NCBI GenBank assembly: GCA_016789245.1
Contig: JAEURM010000129.1
Coordinates: 1 to 6,075 of the forward strand
Source: Anaerolineales bacterium
GTDB lineage: Bacteria > Chloroflexota > Anaerolineae > Anaerolineales > UBA6663
Length of the DNA stretch: 6,075 bases
Direction: 5' to 3'
Positions within the stretch are counted from its first letter, which is position 1, and each line of letters opens with the position of its first letter. This document shows positions 1 to 5,007 of this stretch, one piece after another. The notes below the pieces were generated by a model, which made no database searches, was not told the DNA's origin, and saw only the letters and a list, made by a program, of their open reading frames with translations. The translations under genes were made by a program, and so were the position numbers.

Positions 1-263
1 ATGCTAGGGCCATTTTGTATAGTTTCACTGGGGCGGCGCAAGGTGGGCTGGCCAGCTAGATTCAGTTCACGCACGCTTTGGGCGTACGCTTCGGCTTCGG
101 CCAATAGTTTAGGCGTACAATCGTACGCGGAAAACGGCGCGCAAGAAGCCCCCTCTGCGGGCGGTGGCAGTTCTGCCGCTTCGGCGTGCAAACCGCCCAG
201 CATCAAGCTCAGGATGAGGAAGGGTAAACTCAGGCTAACAAAAATAGAAACGAACCGGCGCAT
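1..263 (-). CDS. Secreted protein of unknown function, N-terminal part (cut by left edge)
   Basis: The frame starts at ATG 263-261 and stays open to the left edge: 87 complete codons with no stop. The first 30 residues form a textbook Sec signal peptide: basic start (R2, R3), a hydrophobic core from about residue 4 to 24 rich in Leu, Ile, Phe and Val, and an A-E-A signal-peptidase I site at 27-29 (cleavage likely after A29). The mature part opens with a Pro/Ala-rich linker, then two cysteines (C41, C49) that could pair, then a probable helix around 52-70. There is no lipobox, so it is not an evident lipoprotein. A weak GAGA sits just upstream of the start. The gene follows the glycan operon on the same strand across a 236-base gap and probably belongs to a separate unit. 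I do not recognise the family, because too little of the mature domain is visible. Secretion is well supported; function is unknown. Confidence 0.72.
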   Translation of the reverse strand, partial: MRRFVSIFVSLSLPFLILSLMLGGLHAEAAELPPPAEGASCAPFSAYDCTPKLLAEAEAYAQSVRELNLAGQPTLRRPSETIQNGPS

Positions 264-264
264 A

Positions 265-301
265 TTGATATTCTCAACGAAACTAAATAACTTGGCTTCC
301 C
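265..301 (-). repeat. 37-base imperfect direct repeat, copy proximal to the secreted-protein gene
   Basis: On the minus strand this copy begins GGGAAGCCAA and continues through TTTAG and TTCGTTGA to end just before the ATG of the secreted-protein gene. It matches the copy at 351-387 at 28 of 37 positions by hand alignment without gaps. Its place directly over the ribosome-binding region suggests a leader or operator role, or a local duplication. Function is unknown. Confidence 0.6.
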
Positions 302-310
302 CACTAGCAA

Positions 311-329
311 CAAAGGCTTGAAGCCTTTG
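311..329. repeat. Short perfect palindrome (9-base arms, 1-base centre)
   Basis: CAAAGGCTT at 311-319 and AAGCCTTTG at 321-329 are exact reverse complements around a single G. As RNA this would fold as about a 7-base-pair stem with a 5-base loop. Flanking TAG (305-307) and CTA (330-332) could pair beyond a small bulge. No U-tract follows on either strand, so it is not a normal intrinsic terminator. It sits between the two 37-base direct repeats and resembles a dispersed extragenic palindrome. Confidence 0.6.
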
Positions 330-350
330 CTACAAAAAACCATCAGGCCC

Positions 351-387
351 TTACCATTTTCAACGAACCTAAAATGTTTGGCTTCCC
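351..387 (-). repeat. 37-base imperfect direct repeat, distal copy
   Basis: This is the second copy of the element at 265-301, with start-to-start spacing of 86 bases. The shared blocks on the minus strand are GGGAAGCCAA, TTTAG, TTCGTTGA and AAT; the differences cluster at positions 11-14 and near the end of the repeat. The pair flanks the palindrome at 311-329. Confidence 0.6.
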
Positions 388-422
388 AAAATATACGGAT
401 TGTGGTTTAGGCAATTATTCGT

Positions 423-493
423 GTAAGGGCGAAGCCTCGCCGCCGGAGCCTCATCCAAACATCAAGCGTTCACCGGCGAGGCTTCACCCCTAC
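423..493 (-). repeat. Long hairpin directly after the last glycan gene
   Basis: The arms at 423-442 and 474-493 are complementary at 18 of 20 positions, around a 31-base loop. As minus-strand RNA, both mismatches become G-U wobble pairs, so all 20 pairs can form; as plus-strand RNA they would be A-C clashes. The stem starts only 6 bases after the glycosyltransferase stop codon. It is therefore well placed to end the operon transcript or protect its 3' end, but no run of U follows the 3' arm. It could also be a REP-like dispersed palindrome that inserted here. The structure is certain; the role is inferred. Confidence 0.7.
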
Positions 494-499
494 CGTACA

Positions 500-1750
500 T
501 CAATGATTCATCAACGCCGTGTAATGTTCACGGGCGCGGCCGGCAATGCTCTCCCAAGAAAATTCGGCGTTGGCGCGTTTTTGCGCCGCGTGACCAAATT
601 GCGCCCGTAACTCTGCGGAGGCCAATAACTTCGCCAGCGCCGCCGCCAGCCCAGCCGCATCATTGTGCGCCACCAGCAAGCCGGTAGAGTTTTCCGCTAC
701 GGCCTCCGCAATGCCGCCCACCCGTGAGCCAATCACCGGCAAACCCACCGCCATAGCTTCCACCACCGGAATGGGAAACGCATCCCAAAACGTGCACTGT
801 ACATACACATCCGCTTGGCGGTAAAAGTTGAGGATTTGATCGTACGGTTGCGGGCCGAGGAACTTAATCCGCTCACCTAAGCCCAAACTTTGCACTTGGT
901 TCTGTAGGGTGTTGTAGTAATGCTGTTCGGTGCCGTTGTAAAATCGCGCCAGTGCTTTCACCGCCGGGTCTTCATTCAGGCCCAACAACATATCCAGCGG
1001 CAGTTGTTTAGTGGCACCAATAATTTGCAAGTGCGCGTTGGGGAACTGCGCGGCCACGCGGCTGAACGCTTCTACCAACACATGCACGCCCTTCTCCGGT
1101 GAGATGCGGCCCACAAATAAAACTTGCACCTGCGGGCGTTGCGCCGGTGCCGGCAAAGCGGCCAGTGATTGCGTATCTACACCGTTGAAGATGGTGGTGA
1201 ACCGGCCGGGATATTCTGGAAAACGCGCCGCCGTGTTGGCGGTGATGAACTCGCAACAGCTAATCACAGAATCCAACGGGCGTAAGCGCTCCGCCAACGC
1301 CGCGCGGTTTAGGTGCATCAGCCACTCGCTGTGCATGTGAAGCAGAATTTTGGCTTTAGGGTTGAAGAAGCGCACAATCGGCGCGAACTGCGCAAAGTTT
1401 TGCAGTTGAATAATCTCCGCCCCCCATTGCCGTGCCGTCCACGCCGCCTGCACAATGTAATCTAAGTGATAATAACCGAGCGCGTAGGCTTGCTTCTGCG
1501 CGTTGATTTTTTTCTCCACCCAACGCGCCAGCTTTCTAAAACCGCGCCAATCTTTGGCCACTCTCAACCGCTGGATGTGAACGCCCGCCAATTGTTCACG
1601 CGCCAGTTGGCGTTTTTCGCGCCGCCCCACAATCAGCACTTCATGCTCCGGCACCAGCCGCTTAGCCACTTCCCACTGCCAAATCGCCACCGAGCTATTC
1701 GGTGGCACTTTGAAGGCGCTGAGAGGCTGATTGAGAAAAGCAATGCGCAT
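500..1750 (-). CDS. GT4-family glycosyltransferase
   Basis: This is a retaining, GT-B fold glycosyltransferase that would move a sugar from a nucleotide donor to a glycan or lipid-linked acceptor at the inner face of the membrane. The protein has 416 residues, usual for GT4. The N-terminal acceptor half begins MRIAFLNQPL. The C-terminal donor half shows the GR-SPEKG motif at 214-221 and the nucleotide-sugar site F-P-I-P-V-V-E-A-M-A-x-G-x-P-V-I at 325-340, followed by GG at 345-346 and E349. The E-x7-E pair appears as D323-x7-E331, a conservative change at the first position. There is no membrane segment. I chose the ATG at 1750 because the family N-terminus begins there; the upstream frame extension overlaps the methyltransferase and is not GT-like. 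The start is 5 bases after the methyltransferase stop, with a weak GGTGGTG upstream, so translational coupling is likely. Donor and acceptor cannot be read from sequence. It may add the branched sugar made by the neighbouring enzymes, which is inference. Confidence 0.92.
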   Translation of the reverse strand: MRIAFLNQPLSAFKVPPNSSVAIWQWEVAKRLVPEHEVLIVGRREKRQLAREQLAGVHIQRLRVAKDWRGFRKLARWVEKKINAQKQAYALGYYHLDYIVQAAWTARQWGAEIIQLQNFAQFAPIVRFFNPKAKILLHMHSEWLMHLNRAALAERLRPLDSVISCCEFITANTAARFPEYPGRFTTIFNGVDTQSLAALPAPAQRPQVQVLFVGRISPEKGVHVLVEAFSRVAAQFPNAHLQIIGATKQLPLDMLLGLNEDPAVKALARFYNGTEQHYYNTLQNQVQSLGLGERIKFLGPQPYDQILNFYRQADVYVQCTFWDAFPIPVVEAMAVGLPVIGSRVGGIAEAVAENSTGLLVAHNDAAGLAAALAKLLASAELRAQFGHAAQKRANAEFSWESIAGRAREHYTALMNH

Positions 1751-1755
1751 GAACG

Positions 1756-2985
1756 TTACACCACCGCCGGTTGCGGGATGGGCACAATAAATTTGCCGCC
1801 CCGCGCCTGGTACTCGGCTTGTTGTTGCATAATTTCTTTGGCAAAGTTCCACGCCAAAATCAGCACGTAATCCGGCTGGTCTTCTAGCAAGCGCGCGGGC
1901 GGCACAATAGGCAAATGGTTACCGCCCATGTAACGGCCCTGCTTAAACTTGTTTAAATCCGCCACGTAATCCACCACCTGCGTATCAATGCCGCAATACG
2001 CCAGCAAGGTGCAGGCTTTGGCCGCCGCGCCATACGCCACAATGCGGTGGCCCTGCCGCTTCAAATCCTGCAGGATTTGCATCAGATTAGTTTTGATGCC
2101 GCGCACGCGCTCCGCAAACGGTTGATAGTAAGTTTCGGTATCCACTCCGTCCGCTTTTTCCTTGGCCAACAGTTGCCGCACGGCTGGGCCAACGTTTTCG
2201 CGCGGCTCCACAAACAACCGCAGTGAGCCGCCGTGAATGGCCGTTTGCTTCACATCGTTCAAATACAAGCCATGCCGCCGGAACAAATTATCCAGCGCCG
2301 TCACAGAGAAGTAGCACAGATGTTGGTGGTAAATCGTGTCAAACTCGCAATGTTCCACCAAATCCACCAAGTACGGGCATTCAATCACAGCCACGCCCGT
2401 GTCTTTCAGCAATGTTCTAATGCCAGCCACAAAGCCGTTCAAATCCGGCACATGTGCGAGCACGTTGTTGGCTAAAAACACATCCGCCTGTTTGCCTTCG
2501 GCGCGCAAACGTTGCGCCAGATCCACGCCAAAGAAATCAATGATAGTGGGCACACCGGCGGCCTGCGCGGCTTGGGCGGGCGGTAGCGCCGGGTCAATGC
2601 CCTGCACCGGAACGCCGCGCTCAATAAAATTCTTGAGCATGTAGCCATCATTGCTGGCGGCTTCAATCACCAAGCTCTCTGGCCCCAACGGGCGCGTGGC
2701 CATGATGTGTTCTGCACTTTCGCGGAAGTGCTTCATCAGCGATTGAGACACAGACGAGAAGTACGGGTACTCATCCCCAAACAAAATTTTGGGTGAAACA
2801 GAAACCGTAATTTGCACCAACGCGCACTGCGGGCAAAACACTAAATCCAGCGGGGCCATCATTTCCGGCTGGCCCAATTGGGCTTGGGTCACCAGCGCAT
2901 CCGCCAGTGGCGTCTCACCCAAAAATAAAATCAACTTCAAGTCCGTGCCGCCACAGGAGCGGCATTTCAGTTCAGAGTCAGTCAT
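1756..2985 (-). CDS. SAM-dependent nucleotide-sugar C-methyltransferase (TcaB9/NovU type)
   Basis: This 409-residue protein has the three-part layout of enzymes that put a methyl branch on a carbon of a nucleotide keto-deoxysugar. The N-terminal zinc-binding domain carries C8-x2-C11 and C51-x2-C54. The central SAM domain has [15 protein letters not shown] at 106-120 and NNVLAHVPD at 173-181. The C-terminal Rossmann-like domain has [10 protein letters not shown] from 315. Candidate catalytic residues, by recalled alignment to TcaB9, are Y73, H178, Y219 and H222; the YHEH motif is YHQH here (219-222). Length is normal. I prefer the ATG at 2985, which has GGAAA just upstream and gives [11 protein letters not shown], over an in-frame TTG at 3000 with no visible ribosome site. 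It lies 114 bases after the SDR gene and 5 bases before the glycosyltransferase. The likely substrate is a 4-keto-6-deoxy sugar on CDP, inferred from rfbF nearby. The family is secure; the carbon methylated (C3 is usual) is not shown. Confidence 0.92.
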   Translation of the reverse strand: MTDSELKCRSCGGTDLKLILFLGETPLADALVTQAQLGQPEMMAPLDLVFCPQCALVQITVSVSPKILFGDEYPYFSSVSQSLMKHFRESAEHIMATRPLGPESLVIEAASNDGYMLKNFIERGVPVQGIDPALPPAQAAQAAGVPTIIDFFGVDLAQRLRAEGKQADVFLANNVLAHVPDLNGFVAGIRTLLKDTGVAVIECPYLVDLVEHCEFDTIYHQHLCYFSVTALDNLFRRHGLYLNDVKQTAIHGGSLRLFVEPRENVGPAVRQLLAKEKADGVDTETYYQPFAERVRGIKTNLMQILQDLKRQGHRIVAYGAAAKACTLLAYCGIDTQVVDYVADLNKFKQGRYMGGNHLPIVPPARLLEDQPDYVLILAWNFAKEIMQQQAEYQARGGKFIVPIPQPAVV

Positions 2986-3099
2986 AATTTCCAAAATCAA
3001 TGCGGATTGATAACACTGACTTTGCTGAAAAGCGCTGAAGACGCTGTTTTTCAGCGTGTATCAGCGAAATTCAGCGGCCTCAGCGCACCAACATCTGAT
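2986..3099. other. Gap between SDR and methyltransferase genes with two structured elements
   Basis: This 114-base gap contains the phased CGCTGA array (3023-3085). Closer to the methyltransferase start is a small palindrome: ATCAAT at 2996-3001, loop GCGG, ATTGAT at 3006-3011. The latter sits just upstream of the methyltransferase ribosome site (GGAAA, about 2988-2992) and could mask it or act as an operator. No clear promoter is seen, so read-through from the upstream genes is the simplest view. Confidence 0.5.
3023..3085. repeat. Phased array of seven CGCTGA/TCAGCG units in two opposed blocks
   Basis: On the plus strand, three CGCTGA-like units begin at 3023 (TGCTGA), 3033 (CGCTGA) and 3042 (CGCTGT). 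Four exact TCAGCG units begin at 3051, 3061, 3071 and 3080. The steps are 10, 9, 9, 10, 10 and 9 bases, close to one helical turn. The two blocks face each other about a perfect hairpin, ACGCTG-TTTTT-CAGCGT at 3041-3057. The bases between units are not conserved. It could be a binding-site array for a protein contacting one face of DNA, a dispersed intergenic repeat or a folded RNA. Unit positions were read directly; function is unknown. Confidence 0.75.
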
Positions 3100-4146
3100 T
3101 TACGCCACCGCCTCAGCCGTGCGCCAGCGCAGGTTTTCATCCAGTTGGCCGCTATCCATCAGGCCCTTTATTTGGCCCACCCGCTTGTAACGCGTGCCTT
3201 CAAACTCATCCAGCGTTACGCCGTGTTTTTGCAAAGCGGCGTACACTTCTTGCGCGCCCTTCCGCGCCGTCCACTGCGGCTGAAACCCCGGCAAGGTGTT
3301 GATGATTTTGTCACAGTTCACGCGGTAGTTGCGTTTATCGGGGGAAGCGTCATCCGCGAAGCGCAGGGTGGAGTTGGGAACCGTTTCCGCCACAATCTGC
3401 GCAATCTCGCGGATGGTGTAGTTTTCATCCGTGCGGCCCACATTGAAGGCTTGGGCGTGAATCTTTTCTTGCGGCGCGTGCAGAATGGCGGTGAAGGCGC
3501 GGGCCATATCTTCAATGTGCACAATGGGCCGCCATGCGGAGCCATCGCTCTTAAGATGCACTTTGCCGGTGGTGTACGCCCACGCCGTTAAGTTGTTCAG
3601 CACTAAATCAAACCGCAAGCGGCAAGAAACGCCGTACGCTGTAGCACTGCGCGTGAACACCGGTGAGAAATTGTCATCAGCCAGCTTGAGCAAATCCTGC
3701 TCGGAGCGCACCTTGGAGATGCCGTACGGCGTTACCGGATTGAAGGCCGATTCTTCCGTGAGCCAGCTTTCCACGCCCGCGCCATAGTTACTGCACGAAG
3801 AAGAGAATATGAAGCGTTTAACGCCCGCTTGCTTGGCCAGCGTAGCCAGCCGCACCGTGCCGAGATGATTGATATCGTACGTGAGTTGTGGGTTCAAATC
3901 GCCCAGCGGGTCATTAGAGAGCGCGGCCAAATGCACAATCGCATCCAAGCCCTCTAAATCGGCGGCGGCCACATCCCGCACATCTTTTTCAATGTTAGGC
4001 ACGGTGGGCAGACTTTCCGCCGCGCCAAACGTGGAGTTGCGGTACAAATCACTATCCAAGCCCACCACTGCATGCCCCGCCGCTTGCAACATTGGCGTGA
4101 GCACCACACCTACGTAACCTAAATGACCAGTTACTAAAACGCGCAT
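3100..4146 (-). CDS. Extended SDR: NAD-dependent nucleotide-sugar epimerase/reductase
   Basis: This 348-residue protein has the extended short-chain dehydrogenase/reductase fold that acts on nucleotide sugars in the cytoplasm. The Rossmann dinucleotide site is TGHLGYVG at 6-13 and D31 follows the second strand, which favours NAD(H). The catalytic set is a Ser within SSSCS at 115-119 plus Y141-x3-K145. RPIVHIEDMARAF at 206-218 is the usual substrate-domain motif of this family. The Ser region lacks the Thr-Asp-Glu signature of 4,6-dehydratases, so a 4-epimerase, 3,5-epimerase-like or 4-ketoreductase role is more likely than dehydration. The ATG at 4146 begins MRVLVTG and has GGAG eight bases upstream (4155-4158). 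It follows rfbF by 87 bases and precedes the C-methyltransferase, so it probably reduces or epimerises the same keto sugar intermediate. The exact reaction cannot be assigned from sequence. Confidence 0.9.
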   Translation of the reverse strand: MRVLVTGHLGYVGVVLTPMLQAAGHAVVGLDSDLYRNSTFGAAESLPTVPNIEKDVRDVAAADLEGLDAIVHLAALSNDPLGDLNPQLTYDINHLGTVRLATLAKQAGVKRFIFSSSCSNYGAGVESWLTEESAFNPVTPYGISKVRSEQDLLKLADDNFSPVFTRSATAYGVSCRLRFDLVLNNLTAWAYTTGKVHLKSDGSAWRPIVHIEDMARAFTAILHAPQEKIHAQAFNVGRTDENYTIREIAQIVAETVPNSTLRFADDASPDKRNYRVNCDKIINTLPGFQPQWTARKGAQEVYAALQKHGVTLDEFEGTRYKRVGQIKGLMDSGQLDENLRWRTAEAVA

Positions 4147-4154
4147 AGTTTTTA

Positions 4155-4158
4155 CTCC
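4155..4158 (-). promoter_or_regulatory. Ribosome binding site of the SDR gene
   Basis: GGAG on the minus strand, eight bases before the ATG at 4146. It supports that start and shows that this gene can be translated independently despite the 87-base gap after rfbF. Confidence 0.75.
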
Positions 4159-4175
4159 AAGTTGTTTACTTCTTT

Positions 4176-4208
4176 AGCCCTTCGTTGGCTTTGAGCCAGC
4201 GAAGGGCT
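4176..4208. repeat. 15-base-arm palindrome between rfbF and the SDR gene
   Basis: AGCCCTTCGTTGGCT at 4176-4190 and AGCCAGCGAAGGGCT at 4194-4208 are complementary at 14 of 15 positions around a 3-base loop. The one mismatch (4185 with 4199) is a U-G wobble in plus-strand RNA but an A-C clash in minus-strand RNA, the strand on which the operon runs. No U-tract follows on either side. It could attenuate or stabilise the transcript between the two genes, or be a dispersed palindrome. It is not a standard terminator. Confidence 0.7.
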
Positions 4209-4233
4209 GGCATAATTCAATCTACGTCCAAGC

Positions 4234-5007
4234 TCAACTATTCCAAATCTTCCACGGCGGGTTGCCGCTTTGCCAGAACGTTTCCAGCACATGCTTATCC
4301 CGCAAAGTATCCATGCACTGCCAGAAATTATCATGCTTGTAGGCCATCAGTTGGCCTTCAGCGGCTAAACGCTCCAGCGGCTCTTTCTCAAACTGCGTGT
4401 CATCGCCTTCAATGTATTCAAACACTTCCGGCTCCAGCACAAAGAACGCGCCGTTAATCCAGCCTTCGGCTGTTTGCGGTTTTTCCATGAACTGGCGCAC
4501 AGCATCGCCGTCAAACACCATGTGGCCGTAGCGCGCTGGGGGCCGCACGGCAGTGAGCGTGGCCAGCTTGCCATGCGCTTTGTGGAATTTCAACAACTCA
4601 TGTAAATCCACATTGGAAACGCCATCGCCCCACGTGAGCATAAAGGTTTCATTGCCCATAAACGGCTTGAGCCGCTTGATGCGCCCGCCCGTCATTGTCT
4701 TTTGGCCGGTATCTACTAGCTCAATATTCCAATCCGGCACCGGGCCACCACGCGTAGTCACCTGCCCGCTTTTCAAGTTCACCGTCAAATCACTATTCAG
4801 CGAGCAGTAATCCACCATGTACTTCTTAATCACTTCCCCTTTGTAGCCCAGCGCAATCGCAAAATCTGTGTAGCCGTAGGTGTAGTAGTGCATCATGATG
4901 TGCCACAGAATCGGCTTGCCGCCAATTTCCACCATCGGCTTCGGCTTCACTTCAGTTTCTTCAGCTAAGCGCGTGCCCGCGCCGCCCGCGAGAATGCCAA
5001 CTTTCAC
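4234..5007 (-). CDS. rfbF: Glucose-1-phosphate cytidylyltransferase
   Basis: It makes CDP-glucose and pyrophosphate from CTP and glucose-1-phosphate, the first step towards CDP-6-deoxy and dideoxy sugars. The 257-residue length matches the family (about 256). The N-terminus carries the nucleotidyltransferase signature LAGGAGTRL (6-14) and the RfbF-typical KPKPMVEIGGKPILWHIM (21-38). Further in are the metal-site Asp region WGDGVSNVD (126-134), MEKP (174-177), INGAFFV (184-190) and the C-terminal FWQCMDTLRDK (228-238) and PPWKIW ending. These agree closely with what I recall of the Salmonella enzyme. The start is GTG at 5007-5005, overlapping the ATPase stop TGA by 4 bases (GTGA), with a perfect AGGAGGT five bases upstream, so the two genes are almost certainly coupled. 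The usual partner rfbG (CDP-glucose 4,6-dehydratase) is not in the window. Product assignment is very secure. Confidence 0.96.
   Translation of the reverse strand: MKVGILAGGAGTRLAEETEVKPKPMVEIGGKPILWHIMMHYYTYGYTDFAIALGYKGEVIKKYMVDYCSLNSDLTVNLKSGQVTTRGGPVPDWNIELVDTGQKTMTGGRIKRLKPFMGNETFMLTWGDGVSNVDLHELLKFHKAHGKLATLTAVRPPARYGHMVFDGDAVRQFMEKPQTAEGWINGAFFVLEPEVFEYIEGDDTQFEKEPLERLAAEGQLMAYKHDNFWQCMDTLRDKHVLETFWQSGNPPWKIWNS

Larger units (their letters stand above)
264..499. other. 236-base repeat-rich intergenic region
   Basis: This is the non-coding gap between the glycosyltransferase stop and the secreted-protein start. On the minus strand it holds, in order, a 20-base-pair-stem hairpin right after the stop codon (493-423), one copy of a 37-base direct repeat (387-351), a short perfect palindrome (329-311) and the second direct-repeat copy (301-265), which ends two bases before the ATG. 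The promoter of the secreted-protein gene should lie here, but I find only weak candidates. One is TTGTTG (about 312-307) with a 17-base spacer to TTATTT (about 289-284); it matches the -35 and -10 consensus poorly. No small ORF with a convincing ribosome site is seen. Confidence 0.6.

Noticed and set aside
1..321. 106-codon open frame on the plus strand at the left edge
   Set aside because: The translation has no recognisable features and runs into the palindrome, while the opposite strand has a start codon and a clear signal peptide.
1751..1852. N-terminal extension of the glycosyltransferase by 34 codons
   Set aside because: It overlaps the end of the methyltransferase in another frame, is not GT-like, and the family start MRIAFLNQPL matches the ATG at 1750.
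2986..3000. TTG start for the methyltransferase, five codons upstream
   Set aside because: No ribosome site precedes the TTG, and it lies inside a small palindrome. The ATG at 2985 has GGAAA close upstream.
3023..3085. CRISPR array
   Set aside because: The units are six bases with four-base spacers in two orientations, far too short for CRISPR repeats and spacers, and no cas gene is present.
3007..3591. 194-codon open frame on the plus strand
   Set aside because: It lies largely opposite the SDR gene, which has full family motifs; its translation shows no recognisable domain and it crosses the phased repeat array. It is a shadow frame.
3100..4146. CDP-glucose 4,6-dehydratase (rfbG)
   Set aside because: The neighbourhood of rfbF suggests it, but the catalytic Ser region reads SSSCS rather than the Thr-Asp-Glu pattern of dehydratases, so an epimerase or reductase is favoured.
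4176..4208. Intrinsic transcription terminator
   Set aside because: The stem is strong, but neither side is followed by a U-tract, and it lies inside an apparent operon.
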